The notes under the pieces: model-generated
The model's input: the letters and a program-made list of their open reading frames with translations, nothing else
What the model was told of the DNA's origin: nothing
Databases searched by the model: none
Shown here: piece after piece, positions 43,085 through 52,698 of the stretch
How the letters are laid out: the number at the start of each line of letters is the position of its first letter
Numbering within the stretch: position 1 is the first letter of the stretch
From: Oerskovia flava
Lineage (GTDB): Bacteria; Actinomycetota; Actinomycetes; Actinomycetales; Cellulomonadaceae
Direction of reading: 5' to 3'
DNA length: 64,000 bases
NCBI RefSeq assembly: GCF_026163685.1
Contig: NZ_JAOXSR010000005.1
Location: 124,001 to 188,000 of the forward strand
Made by a program: the position numbers and the translations under genes

Positions 43085-43645
43085 GCGTCGTGCTCCTGGT
43101 ACCCCGAGGTCCGCTCCCACATCGGGCGGACCGCCGGGCGGTCGGTCGCCGCTCGGGACGAGCGCACCTGAGCGCGTCGCCCCCGCGACGGAAGTCGTCG
43201 GTGGCGGCTGGCGGCAAGGGCGGGCGGCGGGGGCGCCAGGCCGTCCGGGCCATTCGTCCCGGGCGGCGGCGCTCCGCGAGCCGCTGACCGCGGTTGCTGC
43301 GAGCACGTAATCGTGGGGTGGGCGATGTGGCTCCCTCCCTGCTGCGGCAAGTATCGCACGAGACGGACCAAGGACCCCCCAGAGGGCACCCGACACGCAC
43401 ACCGCGACGGGCCGCAGGCACCGCCCTCGACGCCCGGTCGGGAGGGTCCCGACCGGTGACCACGAGGACCTCGGGCCCGCGGAGCCGGGACCTAGGTCCC
43501 GCTTGTGAAGATCCTCACAAGGCGCGCTCTGACAGGCGTCTTGGGTTCCCCAGCGGCCCTGGATGCGGCACATTGGACCTGACGCCGGGTCAGCACGCCC
43601 CCGGCTTCGCCACGCCCCCTCATCGGCTCACCCTCAGGAGCGTTC
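43085..43645. other. Divergent rne/cydA intergenic region (561 bp)
   Basis: No coding sequence is supported here. On the minus strand GATACT at 43355-43350 is a likely -10 for rne, placing the start near 43343 and giving a leader of about 260 bases, long enough for 5'-UTR control. On the plus strand the cydA promoter lies between the palindrome at 43502-43521 and the GTG at 43646. Confidence 0.5.
43502..43521. promoter_or_regulatory. Rex- or Crp/GlxR-type operator upstream of cydA
   Basis: CTTGTGA and TCACAAG flank AGATCC to make a near-perfect 20-base palindrome. It contains TGTGA-N6-TCACA, the exact Crp/GlxR consensus, and TTGTGAA-N4-CTCACAA, one base off the Rex consensus. It ends 124 bp before the cydA start. 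Rex controls cydABCD in Streptomyces and Crp in mycobacteria, so either is plausible. Confidence 0.7.
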
Positions 43646-45145
43646 GTGGACGTCCTCGATCTCGCACGGTGGCAGTTCGCCATCACCACCGTCTACCACT
43701 TCATCTTCGTGCCGCTGACGATCGGGCTCGCGCCCCTCGTCGCGATCATGCAGACGGCGTGGGTGCGCACCGGCAACGAGCGCTGGCTCAAGCTCACGAA
43801 GTTCTTCGGCAAGCTCTTCCTCATCAACTTCGCCCTGGGCGTCGTGACCGGGATCGTCCAGGAGTTCCAGTTCGGCATGAACTGGAGCGAGTACTCGCGC
43901 TTCGTCGGCGACGTCTTCGGCGCACCGCTGGCGATGGAGGCCCTCGCGGCCTTCTTCGTCGAGTCGACGTTCCTGGGCCTGTGGATCTTCGGGTGGGACC
44001 GGCTCAACAAGAAGGTGCACCTCGCGTGCATCTGGGCCGTCGCGATCGCGGTGAACCTCTCGGCGTACTTCATCCTCGCGGCGAACTCGTGGATGCAGCA
44101 CCCGGTCGGCACGATCTACAACCCCGAGACGGGCCGTGCGGAGATGGTCGACGTCTGGGCCGTGATCACCAACATCACCGTCCTGGCGGCGTTCCCGCAC
44201 ACCGTGGCTGCCGCGTTCCTCACCGCCGGGACGTTCGTCGCCGGCATCGGCGCCTGGTGGATGGTGCGGCTCGTACGGACCCGGCGCCCCGAGAACGTGA
44301 CCCTCGCCCGCGAGGTCTACCGGCCCGCCGTCGTCCTCGGCATGGTCACGATGCTCGTCTCCGGCGTGGGTATCGCCGCGAGCGGCGACTGGCAGGCCAA
44401 GCTGATGTTCGAGCAGCAGCCCATGAAGATGGCCGCGGCCGAGGCGCTCTGCGACGGGACGGAGGGCGGCGCACCGTTCTCGCTGCTCACCATCGGCGAC
44501 CTGTCGAACAGCTGCGAGGGCGTCCACCACATCCTCGAGATCCCCGGGCTCACGTCCTACCTCGCCAAGAGCGACTTCAACGCGCCCCTGCCCGGTGTCA
44601 ACGACATCCAGGAGGAGTACACCGAACGCTACGGCGACCTGACCGCGGCCGGCGAACCGGTCGACTACTCGCCGAACCTCGCGCTGACCTACTGGAGCTT
44701 CCGCCTGATGATCGGCCTCGGAATCGGCAGCGCGGCGCTGGCGGTCATGGCGCTGTGGCTCACGCGCAAGGGCCGGGTCACGGACAACGTGTGGTTCTCC
44801 CGCGTCGCGCTCGTCGCGATCCCGACGCCGTTCCTCGCCTCGGCGTTCGGCTGGATCTTCACCGAGACGGGCCGCCAGCCCTGGGTCGTCGTCCCCAACC
44901 CCACGGGGGTCGACGCCGTGCGGCTGCTCACCGAGCGAGGCGTCTCCACCGTGGTGGGCCCCACGACCGTGCTCGTGTCGATGATCGCCTTCACGCTCCT
45001 GTACGGGGTGCTCGCGGCCGTCTGGTTCAAGCTCATCCACCGCTACGCCGTCGAGGGCGTCCCCGAGGTCGTCCACGACGACTCGCCGGAGGCCCGCGCC
45101 GACGACGAGGACGACGCGGACCGGCCGCTGTCCTTCGCCTACTGA
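43646..45145 (+). CDS. cydA: Cytochrome bd oxidase subunit I
   Basis: A 499-residue integral-membrane subunit of the high-affinity terminal oxidase. It carries haems b558, b595 and d and oxidises quinol while reducing O2 to water. Haem ligands are visible: His18 in TTVYHFIFVP, His185 in AAFPHTVAAAF and Glu98-99 in MEALAAFFVE. The Q loop after helix 6 is short, the form usual in actinobacteria and Bacillus. The GTG start has AGGAG seven bases upstream. It is the first gene of cydABDC and is downstream of a redox-type operator. Confidence 0.97.
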   Translation: MDVLDLARWQFAITTVYHFIFVPLTIGLAPLVAIMQTAWVRTGNERWLKLTKFFGKLFLINFALGVVTGIVQEFQFGMNWSEYSRFVGDVFGAPLAMEALAAFFVESTFLGLWIFGWDRLNKKVHLACIWAVAIAVNLSAYFILAANSWMQHPVGTIYNPETGRAEMVDVWAVITNITVLAAFPHTVAAAFLTAGTFVAGIGAWWMVRLVRTRRPENVTLAREVYRPAVVLGMVTMLVSGVGIAASGDWQAKLMFEQQPMKMAAAEALCDGTEGGAPFSLLTIGDLSNSCEGVHHILEIPGLTSYLAKSDFNAPLPGVNDIQEEYTERYGDLTAAGEPVDYSPNLALTYWSFRLMIGLGIGSAALAVMALWLTRKGRVTDNVWFSRVALVAIPTPFLASAFGWIFTETGRQPWVVVPNPTGVDAVRLLTERGVSTVVGPTTVLVSMIAFTLLYGVLAAVWFKLIHRYAVEGVPEVVHDDSPEARADDEDDADRPLSFAY

Positions 45146-45184
45146 CACCCCGACCTGCTCGACACGACTGGAGATCTCAGACAC

Positions 45185-46342
45185 ATGGAGCTCACGACCG
45201 TCTGGTTCCTGCTCATCGCCGTGCTGTGGGCCGGGTACCTCGTCCTCGAAGGTTTCGACTTCGGCGTCGGGATGCTGCTGCCGGTGCTGTCCCGGGACCG
45301 GGACCCCCGCGCGAAGGACACCAAGCGCCGCCTCACCATCAACACCATCGGCCCGGTCTGGGACGGCAACGAGGTGTGGCTCATCACGGCGGGAGGTGCG
45401 ACGTTCGCCGCGTTCCCCGAGTGGTACGCCACCCTCTTCTCCGGGTTCTACCTGCCGCTCCTGCTCATCCTGCTCGCGCTCATCGTGCGGGGTGTCGCCT
45501 TCGAGTACCGGGGCAAGATCAACGACCCGGTGTGGGCACGCCGCTGCGACCAGGGCATCATCCTCGGATCCTGGATCCCGGCGGTCCTGTGGGGGGTCGC
45601 GTTCGCGAACCTCGTGCGCGGCGTCGAGCTCGACGCCGACCACCAGTTCGTCGGCGGCTTCTTCTCCCTGCTGAGCCCGTTCGCCCTCCTCGGTGGCGCG
45701 GTGACGCTCCTGCTCTTCCTCCTGCACGGCGCCGTGTTCCTCGCGCTCAAGACCGACGGCGAGACCCGGGCCGAGGCCCGCCGCCTCGCCGGGTACTTCG
45801 CGGTCGCCGCGCTCGTGGTGGCGGGCAGCTGGGCCGTGTGGGCCCAGGTCGCCTACTCGGTCACCTGGACCTGGGCCGCCGTCGTCGTCGCGGCGGCGAG
45901 CCTCGTGGGTGTGATCCTCACCAACGCGCGAGGCCGTGAGGGGTGGGCGTTCACGCTCTCCGCCACCGCGATCCTCGCCGCCGTCGTGCTGATCTTCGGC
46001 TCCATGTACCCCGACGTCATGCCCGCGACCGACCCGGCGAACTCGCTGACGATCGACAACGCGTCCTCCACCACCTACACCCTGACGGTGATGACGTGGG
46101 TCGCCGTGATCCTCGTCCCCGTCGTCCTCGCCTACCAGTCGTGGACCTACTGGGTCTTCCGGCGTCGGCTCTCGACGAAGGACATCCCCGCTCCCATCGG
46201 CCTGTCGCTGCGCAAGCTCCGCGACGCGGCGTTCGGCGGTCCCTCGTCCGGCAGCGCCACGTCGATCGACCTCACGGTCGACGAGACCCGCCGCGACGAC
46301 GCGCTGGACGACCCGGCCACCCGGCGCGGCGGTGGCGGGTGA
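45185..46342 (+). CDS. cydB: Cytochrome bd oxidase subunit II
   Basis: A 385-residue partner membrane subunit of cytochrome bd oxidase with about eight to nine helices. The N-terminal signature TVWFLLIAVLWAGYLVLEGFDFGVG is typical. Further landmarks are GPVWDGNEVWLITAGGATFA and FPEWYATLFSGFYLPL. It starts 39 bp after cydA. Its stop codon overlaps the cydD GTG start (GTGA), so assembly genes are translated with the oxidase. The C-terminal 45 residues are charged and disordered. Confidence 0.97.
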   Translation: MELTTVWFLLIAVLWAGYLVLEGFDFGVGMLLPVLSRDRDPRAKDTKRRLTINTIGPVWDGNEVWLITAGGATFAAFPEWYATLFSGFYLPLLLILLALIVRGVAFEYRGKINDPVWARRCDQGIILGSWIPAVLWGVAFANLVRGVELDADHQFVGGFFSLLSPFALLGGAVTLLLFLLHGAVFLALKTDGETRAEARRLAGYFAVAALVVAGSWAVWAQVAYSVTWTWAAVVVAAASLVGVILTNARGREGWAFTLSATAILAAVVLIFGSMYPDVMPATDPANSLTIDNASSTTYTLTVMTWVAVILVPVVLAYQSWTYWVFRRRLSTKDIPAPIGLSLRKLRDAAFGGPSSGSATSIDLTVDETRRDDALDDPATRRGGGG

Positions 46343-48090
46343 AGCCGCTCGACCCCCGCCTGCTGCGGCAGGCGCGCGCCGCGCGCGGGTACGTCGTCCT
46401 CACGGCGGCACTCGGCTTCGTCACCGCCGCGCTCGTCGTCGCTCAGGCGCTGACGATCGCGGCGGTGCTCGCCCCGGCCATCCAGGGCACCCTCGACACG
46501 TCCCGCGCCGCGCCCCTGCTCGCCGTGCTCGCCGCCCTCGTCGCCGCCCGCGCCGTCACGGCCTGGGCGCAGGAGCGCTTCGCCCTGCGCGCCTCCGCAC
46601 GGACCGTCGCCGAGCTCCGCGAGCAGGTCGTCACCCACGCCGTCGCCCTCGGGCCCCGGTGGCTCGCCACCGGCCGCGGCCCCGCGGTCGCGACGCTCGC
46701 GACCCGCGGCCTCGACGCCCTCGAGCCCTACCTCGTGCGCTACCTGCCGCAGCTGCTCCTCGCCGCGACCGTCACCCCGGCCGCTCTCGCCGTCGTGCTC
46801 GGCCTCGACTGGATCTCCGCGGTCGTCATCGCCGTGACGATCCCCCTCGTGCCGATCTTCATGATCCTCGTCGGGCAGCTCACGGCCGGGACCTCGGAGC
46901 GACGCCTCGTCGTCATGCAACGGCTCGGCGCACAGGTGCTCGACCTCCTCGCCGGACTGCCCACCCTGCGGGCCTTCGGCCGCGAACGCGGCCCCGAGAA
47001 GCGGGTGCGCGAGCTCGGCGAGGCGAACCGCAAGGCCACCATGGGGACGCTGCGCGTCGCGTTCCTCTCGGGCATGGTCCTCGAGCTGCTCACGACCCTG
47101 TCCGTCGCGGTCGTCGCGGTCGGCGTGGGCCTGCGCCTCGTCTACGGCGACGTCGGGCTCGAGCCCGCCATCGCCGTGCTCGTCCTCGCCCCCGAGGTGT
47201 ACCTGCCCCTGCGGCAGGTCGGGCAGCACTTCCACGCCTCCACCGACGGCATCGCCGCGGCGCAGCAGGCGTTCGACGTGCTCGACGAGCCGGTCCGGCC
47301 CCGCGGGACGGTCCCTGCCCCCGCGCTCGCGGGCGCCACGATCACCCTCGACGACGTGAGCGTGCGCGCCGGCGACCGTGACGTCCTCGCGCCCGCCGGT
47401 CTCACCGCGACGCTAGGACGCGCCGCCGGTGGCCGCGGGTCCGTCGTCGCCCTGACCGGACCGAGCGGAGCGGGCAAGACGACGGCGGCCCTGGTCCTGC
47501 TCGGCCTGGTCGCCCCCGACGCCGGCCGGGTCGTCATCACGACCCCGGCGGGCGAGCGCCACGACCTGGCAGACCTCGACCCGGCGACGTGGTGGTCACA
47601 GATCGCCTGGGTCCCCCAGCGCCCCACCCTCTCCCCCGGCACGGTCCGCGACGCGGTGCTCGACGGCGTCGGGCAGGTCACGGGCGAAGCCCTCGCCCGC
47701 GCCGCGCGCATCACCGGGCTCGACCACGTGGTCGCCGGCCTCCCGCAGGGCTGGGACACACCCGTCGGCCTCGGTGGCGTCGGGCTCAGCGTCGGCCAGC
47801 GCCAGCGCGTCGCCCTCGCGAGCGCCCTGCTCGGCGACCCCGCCGCCGTGCCCCTCGTCGTCCTCGACGAGCCCACCGCGCACCTCGACGCCCACGACGA
47901 GGAGGCCGTGCTCGACGCCGTGCGCACCTGGCGCGACCAGGGCCGCACCGTCGTCGTGGTCGCCCATCGCGCGAGCCTTGTGGCGCTCGCGGACACCGTC
48001 GTGACGGTGACCTCAGCAGTCGAGGCGACGTCAGGCGTCGACACAGGGTCAGCCGCAGACGCGCGGGACCGGGTGGAGGTGCGCTCATGA
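46339..48090 (+). CDS. cydD: Thiol reductant ABC exporter subunit CydD
   Basis: A 583-residue half-transporter that with CydC exports cysteine/glutathione-like reductants or handles haem, needed for cytochrome bd assembly. Residues 1-300 hold six membrane helices. The ATPase domain has Walker A GPSGAGKTT, the signature LSVGQRQR and Walker B VVLDEPTAHLD. The GTG start at 46339 overlaps the cydB stop, and the stop overlaps the cydC ATG (ATGA). The CydD assignment rests on its position first in the pair and the N-terminal layout. Confidence 0.93.
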   Translation: MKPLDPRLLRQARAARGYVVLTAALGFVTAALVVAQALTIAAVLAPAIQGTLDTSRAAPLLAVLAALVAARAVTAWAQERFALRASARTVAELREQVVTHAVALGPRWLATGRGPAVATLATRGLDALEPYLVRYLPQLLLAATVTPAALAVVLGLDWISAVVIAVTIPLVPIFMILVGQLTAGTSERRLVVMQRLGAQVLDLLAGLPTLRAFGRERGPEKRVRELGEANRKATMGTLRVAFLSGMVLELLTTLSVAVVAVGVGLRLVYGDVGLEPAIAVLVLAPEVYLPLRQVGQHFHASTDGIAAAQQAFDVLDEPVRPRGTVPAPALAGATITLDDVSVRAGDRDVLAPAGLTATLGRAAGGRGSVVALTGPSGAGKTTAALVLLGLVAPDAGRVVITTPAGERHDLADLDPATWWSQIAWVPQRPTLSPGTVRDAVLDGVGQVTGEALARAARITGLDHVVAGLPQGWDTPVGLGGVGLSVGQRQRVALASALLGDPAAVPLVVLDEPTAHLDAHDEEAVLDAVRTWRDQGRTVVVVAHRASLVALADTVVTVTSAVEATSGVDTGSAADARDRVEVRS

Positions 48091-49922
48091 GCGCGTCCGC
48101 CGGTCGGCTGCGCGACCGTCTCGCCGCCGACCCGCTCTGGCGTGCTGTCCGTCTGCTCGACGTGCGCTGGGGCCGCACCGTGAAGGCCGTCGTGCTCGGG
48201 TCGCTCGCGCTCGGCAGCTCGGTCGCGCTCGCCGCCGTCGCCGCGTGGCTCATCGCCCGCGCCTCGCAGATGCCGCCCGTGCTGACGCTCGGTGTCGCGG
48301 TCGTGTCCGTCCGGGCGTTCGGGATCTCCCGTGGCATCTTCCGCTACCTCGAACGGCTTGCGTCCCACGACGTCGCGCTGCGCGGCATGGCCGTCCTGCG
48401 GGCCAACCTCTACGCCGCGCTCGCCGCCGGGCGCCCGGGCACCGTCGTCGCGCTCCGGCGCGGCGACCTGCTCGCACGGGTCGGGGCGGACGTCGACGCG
48501 GTGGGGGACGTCGTCGTGCGTGCGCTCATCCCCGCGGGCGTCGCGGTGGTCGTCGGCACGGGGTCGGTCGTGCTGCTCACGGCGTTCCTCCCGGCCGCTG
48601 GTCTGGCCCTCGCCGCGTGCCTGGTCGTCGCGGCGGTGGTGGGCCCCTGGTTGTCCGCCCGGGCCGCCCGCACGATCGAGGTGCGCGGCGCGGCCGCGCG
48701 CGCCGACATGACCTCGGCCTGCCTCGACCTCCTCGAGAACGCCGGCCCGCTCGCGGTCTCCGGACGGCTCGAGACCCGCACGGCCGCGCTGCGCGCCGCC
48801 GACCGCGAGTTCGCCGCCGCGAACGACGACGGCGCCCGCACCGCAGGTCTCTCCGCCGGGCTCGTCGCCGGGGCCACCGGGACGGCGGTTCTCGCCGCGC
48901 TCCTGCTCGGGCTGCCCGCGATCACCGCCGGGACGCTCACCGCGACGGAGCTGTCCGTCGTCGTGCTCACCCCGCTCGCCGTGTTCGAGGTCGCCACCGT
49001 CCTGCCCGCGGCGGCCGTGCAGCTGCGCCGGTCCCGGATCGCCGCCCAGCGCATCATGGCGATGCTCGACGGCGCCGAGCCCGCTGCCGACGACGCTCCC
49101 GTGGCGGACAGCGCCCCCGTGGGCTCGACCGTCCACGGCGGCGGCACGGCAGAGGGCACCGCGCCCGTCGCCCGGCTCGACGGGGTGGCGTGCGGCTGGG
49201 GCAGGGACCCGGCCGTGACCGGGATCGATCTCGTGCTGCGGCCCGGGCGCGCCGTCGGCGTCGTCGGACCCTCCGGCATCGGGAAGTCCACGCTGCTCAT
49301 GACCGCAGCGGGTCTTGTGCCGACGCAGGCCGGAACCGTCACGCTGGACGGCGTGGCCGTCGACGACGTCCCGGGTGACGAACTCGCCCGACAGGTCGTC
49401 TTCGTCGCCGAGGACGGGCATGTCTTCGACACCACCGTGCTCGAGAACCTCCGGGTCGCCCGGGGGGACGTGACACCAGAGGAAGCGCGTGAGGCGCTCG
49501 CCGACGTCGGCCTCGTCGGCTGGCTCGACGCCCTGCCCGACGGTCTGGGCACGACCCTGGGACCGGACGCGACGACCGTCTCCGGCGGCGAGCGCCGTCG
49601 TCTCCTCGTCGCGCGGGCGCTGCTGGCCCCGGCACCGCTGCTGCTCGTCGACGAACCGGCCGAGCACCTCGACGCGGCCACCGCGGACGCGCTCGTCGCC
49701 CGGCTCGTCGAGGTGTGCCGCTCGCGGGGACGCGGTCTGCTCCTCGCGACCCACCGGCTCAGCGCGCTGGTCGGCGTCGACGAGGTGCTCGTGCTCGCGC
49801 AGCCCGCGGACGGCGGACCGGCGGCGGTCGTCGCCCGCGGCCCGCACACCGACCTGGTGCGCGACGTCGAGGCCTACCGCTGGGCGCTCGACCGCGAGCA
49901 GAGCGGGGTGCAGGTGACCTGA
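48087..49922 (+). CDS. cydC: Thiol reductant ABC exporter subunit CydC
   Basis: A 611-residue half-transporter, partner of CydD. The membrane domain (1-310) has six helices, including AAVAAWLIARASQMPPVLTL, the usual CydC first helix. The ATPase domain has Walker A GPSGIGKST, signature VSGGERRR and Walker B LLLVDEPAEHLD, where the residue after the Pro is Ala rather than Thr. The ATG at 48087 overlaps the cydD stop, as in ordinary cyd operons. It is the last gene of cydABDC. Confidence 0.93.
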   Translation: MSASAGRLRDRLAADPLWRAVRLLDVRWGRTVKAVVLGSLALGSSVALAAVAAWLIARASQMPPVLTLGVAVVSVRAFGISRGIFRYLERLASHDVALRGMAVLRANLYAALAAGRPGTVVALRRGDLLARVGADVDAVGDVVVRALIPAGVAVVVGTGSVVLLTAFLPAAGLALAACLVVAAVVGPWLSARAARTIEVRGAAARADMTSACLDLLENAGPLAVSGRLETRTAALRAADREFAAANDDGARTAGLSAGLVAGATGTAVLAALLLGLPAITAGTLTATELSVVVLTPLAVFEVATVLPAAAVQLRRSRIAAQRIMAMLDGAEPAADDAPVADSAPVGSTVHGGGTAEGTAPVARLDGVACGWGRDPAVTGIDLVLRPGRAVGVVGPSGIGKSTLLMTAAGLVPTQAGTVTLDGVAVDDVPGDELARQVVFVAEDGHVFDTTVLENLRVARGDVTPEEAREALADVGLVGWLDALPDGLGTTLGPDATTVSGGERRRLLVARALLAPAPLLLVDEPAEHLDAATADALVARLVEVCRSRGRGLLLATHRLSALVGVDEVLVLAQPADGGPAAVVARGPHTDLVRDVEAYRWALDREQSGVQVT

Positions 49923-49940
49923 GGCGACCGGCCGCCGCGA

Positions 49941-49946
49941 TAGCGT
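49941..49946 (+). promoter_or_regulatory. -10 element for leaderless 2-hydroxyacid dehydrogenase mRNA
   Basis: TAGCGT is followed by seven bases and the GTG at 49954. It lies just past the cydC stop, so the dehydrogenase gene can be transcribed separately. A GGAG lies three bases before the GTG, so a short leader is also possible. Confidence 0.4.
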
Positions 49947-49953
49947 CGGAGCC

Positions 49954-50895
49954 GTGAAGATCCTCGTCCCCCGCACCTTCCCTCTCGACCTCGACCTCAT
50001 GCCCGAGGACGAGGTGGCCGCCTACGACGTGTCGGCACCGTTCGCGGACGACGACGCCGACGCCGAGGTGCTCGTCGTCTGGGGCAACACGCCGGAGAAC
50101 CTCGCCGACGCGGCCGCGCGCCTGACCCGGCTGCGATGGGTGCAGACGCTGGCCGCCGGGCCGGACGCCGTGCTCGGTGCGGGGTTCGGCCCGCAGGTGC
50201 TCGTGACCTCCGGACGCTCGCTGCACGACGCCACCGTCACCGAGCACACGCTCGCGCTGGTCCTGGCGGCCGTGCGCCGGCTCGACCTGCTCGGGGCGGC
50301 CCAGCGCGAGCGGCGCTGGGACACGACTCTCAACCGCGCCCAGGCGGACCCCACGACCGCGCAGCGGTACACGCTCGCCGGCGCGCACGTCGTGATCTGG
50401 GGCTTCGGGTCGATCGCCGGCCGGCTCGCGCCGCTGCTGTCCGCGCTCGGTGCCCGGGTCACGGGCGTCGCGAACAGCGCGGGCGAGCGTCACGGCGTCC
50501 CGGTCGTCACCCGCACCGACCTGCCCGCCGTCCTCGCCGACGCCGACCTGCTCGTGTCCCTGCTCCCGGCGCTGCCGTCGACCCGGCACGCCCTGGACGC
50601 CGAGGTCATCGGTCTGCTGCCGTCGCACGCGTGGTTCGTCAACGTCGGCCGCGGTGCGACCGTGGACGAGACCGCGCTCGGCGACGCCCTGCGCGACGGT
50701 CGGCTCGGCGGCGCCGCGCTCGACGTCACCGAGACCGAGCCCCTGCCCGCCGACTCCCCGCTGTGGGACGCACCGAACCTCGTCCTCACACCGCACGTGG
50801 CGGGCAACCGTCCACGCGGCGCCGCGGCGTTGGTGAACGACAACCTCGCCGCACTCCGCTCCGGCCGCGAGCTGCGCAACGTCGTCCCCCGCTGA
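49954..50895 (+). CDS. D-isomer-specific 2-hydroxyacid dehydrogenase
   Basis: A 313-residue NAD(P)-dependent dehydrogenase. The nucleotide-binding loop is VVIWGFGSIAGRLAPLLSALG. The catalytic Arg is in VNVGRGATVDETAL, Glu in DVTETEPLP, and the His in LTPHVAGNRP. The family reduces 2-oxo acids such as glyoxylate, hydroxypyruvate or phenylpyruvate; the substrate is not decidable. The N-terminal 40 residues are a short divergent start of the catalytic domain. It follows cydC by 31 bases but may have its own promoter. Confidence 0.93.
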   Translation: MKILVPRTFPLDLDLMPEDEVAAYDVSAPFADDDADAEVLVVWGNTPENLADAAARLTRLRWVQTLAAGPDAVLGAGFGPQVLVTSGRSLHDATVTEHTLALVLAAVRRLDLLGAAQRERRWDTTLNRAQADPTTAQRYTLAGAHVVIWGFGSIAGRLAPLLSALGARVTGVANSAGERHGVPVVTRTDLPAVLADADLLVSLLPALPSTRHALDAEVIGLLPSHAWFVNVGRGATVDETALGDALRDGRLGGAALDVTETEPLPADSPLWDAPNLVLTPHVAGNRPRGAAALVNDNLAALRSGRELRNVVPR

Positions 50896-50906
50896 GTGCA
50901 TGGAAG

Positions 50907-50936
50907 CGGCGCGGTCAGAACGATTCGACCGCGCCG
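50907..50936. terminator. Bidirectional terminator between the dehydrogenase and mutM genes
   Basis: CGGCGCGGTC (50907-50916) and GACCGCGCCG (50927-50936) pair over 10 bp around a 10-base loop, then TTCT on the plus strand. Both genes end within about 25 bases of it. Confidence 0.65.
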
Positions 50937-50961
50937 TTCTCCCGCACTCAGCGGCAGGGTG

Positions 50962-51903
50962 CTACCAGCGGCCGGCGCGGGGCCGGCGTTGGCAGGTGGG
51001 GCACGTGAACGACGAGCGGTTCATGAACTCGTCGCGCCGCACGAGCGACCCGCAGCGCGGGCATGGCTGCCCCTCCTGGCCGTAGACGGCGAGCGAGCGC
51101 GAGAAGTACCCGGAGCGGCCGTTGACGTTGACGTACAGGGCGTCGAAGCTCGTGCCTCCCTGGGCCAGGGCCTCGCGCATGACCTCCTCCGCGGCGTCGA
51201 GCACCTGCCGGGCCTGCGCGGCGCGCAGGGTGTCGGTCGCGCGCGCGTAGTGCAGCCCTGCACGCCACAGCGCCTCGTCGGCGTAGATGTTCCCGATCCC
51301 CGACACGAGGCGCTGGTCGAGCAACGCACGCTTGATCCCGGTGCGCCGGGCGCGGATCGCCCGCACGACGGCGTCCCGGTCGAGCGCGGGGTCGAGCAGG
51401 TCGCGGGCGATGTGCACCGCGGGGGCCGGCACCGTGGCGAAGGGCGAGCCCTGCCCCCCGGACGCACCGTCCGGCGTCGGGACCAGGTCGGTCACCGACA
51501 GGTGGCCGAACGTCCTCTGGTCGACGAAGTCCAGCGCGACCGGCTCTGCCCCGACGTCCAGGAGCAGGCGCACCCGCAGGTGTGACGACCGGACGTCGAG
51601 CTGCTCCCCGGACCGCACGAGCAGCTGCCCGGACATCCCGAGGTGCGCCATCATCGCCGCCGCCGGGCCGGGTGCCTGAGTGTCGCCACCACCGGGCTCG
51701 CCGAGCGGGAGCCAGAGGAACTTGCCGCGGCGGGCCGCGGCGACCAGGCGACGGCCGACGAGCTGGCCGCGGAAGGCGCTCGCGCCGCCGTCGTGCCGCC
51801 GGATGCTGTAGTCCCGCAGGACCTCGACGTCCCGCACGACGCCACCCACGGCGTGCCGCACGAGACCGTCCCGGACGGTCTCGACCTCCGGGAGCTCAGG
51901 CAC
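50962..51903 (-). CDS. mutM: Formamidopyrimidine-DNA glycosylase
   Basis: A 313-residue base-excision enzyme that removes 8-oxoguanine and formamidopyrimidines. The N-terminal PELPEVE supplies the catalytic Pro (after Met removal) and Glu. The H2TH region has [12 protein letters not shown] and the conserved [12 protein letters not shown]. The C-terminal zinc finger is CPRCG followed by CPTCQ. A GTG start at 51903 overlaps the rnc stop by 8 bp. In GC-rich genomes this enzyme limits G-to-T mutation. It is last in the DUF177-rpmF-rnc-mutM series. Confidence 0.97.
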   Translation of the reverse strand: MPELPEVETVRDGLVRHAVGGVVRDVEVLRDYSIRRHDGGASAFRGQLVGRRLVAAARRGKFLWLPLGEPGGGDTQAPGPAAAMMAHLGMSGQLLVRSGEQLDVRSSHLRVRLLLDVGAEPVALDFVDQRTFGHLSVTDLVPTPDGASGGQGSPFATVPAPAVHIARDLLDPALDRDAVVRAIRARRTGIKRALLDQRLVSGIGNIYADEALWRAGLHYARATDTLRAAQARQVLDAAEEVMREALAQGGTSFDALYVNVNGRSGYFSRSLAVYGQEGQPCPRCGSLVRRDEFMNRSSFTCPTCQRRPRAGRW

Positions 51904-52669
51904 CCGGCTTCTCGGCCTGGTCGGCGGGAGCGTCGTGGGCGGGTGCCGCTGCGGCAGACTCCTCGCGCAGCGCGCGGTAGGCCCGCTCGGCCGCCTGCTG
52001 CTCGGCGTACTTCTTCGCCGTGCCCGTGCCCGTGCCGTACACACGACCGCCCAGGTGGATCGACGAGGTGAACATCCGGGCGTGGTCCGGGCCGGACGCC
52101 TCGTTGGAGTAGGACGGCGCACCGAGCCCGGCGGCCGCGGCGGCCTCCTGCAGGGAGGTCTTCCAGTCCAGGCCCGCACCCAGGTCGGCGGCGACGGCGA
52201 GCGTCGGGTCGACGAGCCGGTGCACGAGCCCGCGGGTGATCTCCAGGCCGTGGCTGAGGTAGGTCGCGCCGATGAGCGCCTCGACCGTGTCGGAGAGGAT
52301 CGAGTCCTTGTCGAACCCGCGGGTGCGCACCTCCCCCTTGCCGAGCAGCACGTAGCGACCCAGCCCGAGGGTCCGGGCGATCGCGGCCAGCGCCTTCTGC
52401 GAGACGGTCGCGGCCCGCATCTTCGCGAGCTCACCCTCCGAGAGGTCAGGGTGACGCCGGTACAGCGCCTCGGTGACCACCAGCCCGAGCACCGTGTCGC
52501 CGAGGAACTCGAGGCGTTCGTTCGTCGGGATGCCACCGTTCTCGTGCGCGAACGAGCGGTGCGTCAACGACAGCACAAGAAGCTCGGGGTCCAGATGGAC
52601 CCCGAGCTTCTTGAGAAGACCGGCCGGCGATGCCGAGGACGCTGACGGTCCCGAGGACGACGAAGTCAC
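51896..52669 (-). CDS. rnc: Ribonuclease III
   Basis: A 257-residue double-strand-specific ribonuclease for rRNA and mRNA processing. The signature [20 protein letters not shown] holds the metal-binding Glu and Asp; the second acidic site is [12 protein letters not shown]. The C-terminal double-stranded RNA-binding domain covers about 165-240 ([35 protein letters not shown]). The GTG at 52669 is chosen; the longer frame would overlap rpmF. Residues 1-15 are Ser-rich. It overlaps mutM, whose transcript it shares. Confidence 0.95.
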   Translation of the reverse strand: MTSSSSGPSASSASPAGLLKKLGVHLDPELLVLSLTHRSFAHENGGIPTNERLEFLGDTVLGLVVTEALYRRHPDLSEGELAKMRAATVSQKALAAIARTLGLGRYVLLGKGEVRTRGFDKDSILSDTVEALIGATYLSHGLEITRGLVHRLVDPTLAVAADLGAGLDWKTSLQEAAAAAGLGAPSYSNEASGPDHARMFTSSIHLGGRVYGTGTGTAKKYAEQQAAERAYRALREESAAAAPAHDAPADQAEKPGA

Positions 52670-52698
52670 TGTCGGCGATGCCGGATCGAGCCGCAGGC

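Noticed and set aside
43085-43573. N-terminal extension of the RNase E/G frame to 43573.
   Set aside because: The added residues have shadow-type composition, the GTG at 43084 has a good AGGAG site, and the likely rne promoter lies inside the extension.
49954-50895. Membership of the dehydrogenase gene in the cyd operon.
   Set aside because: It follows cydC closely, but a TAGCGT hexamer seven bases before its GTG suggests its own promoter, and no link to cytochrome bd is known.
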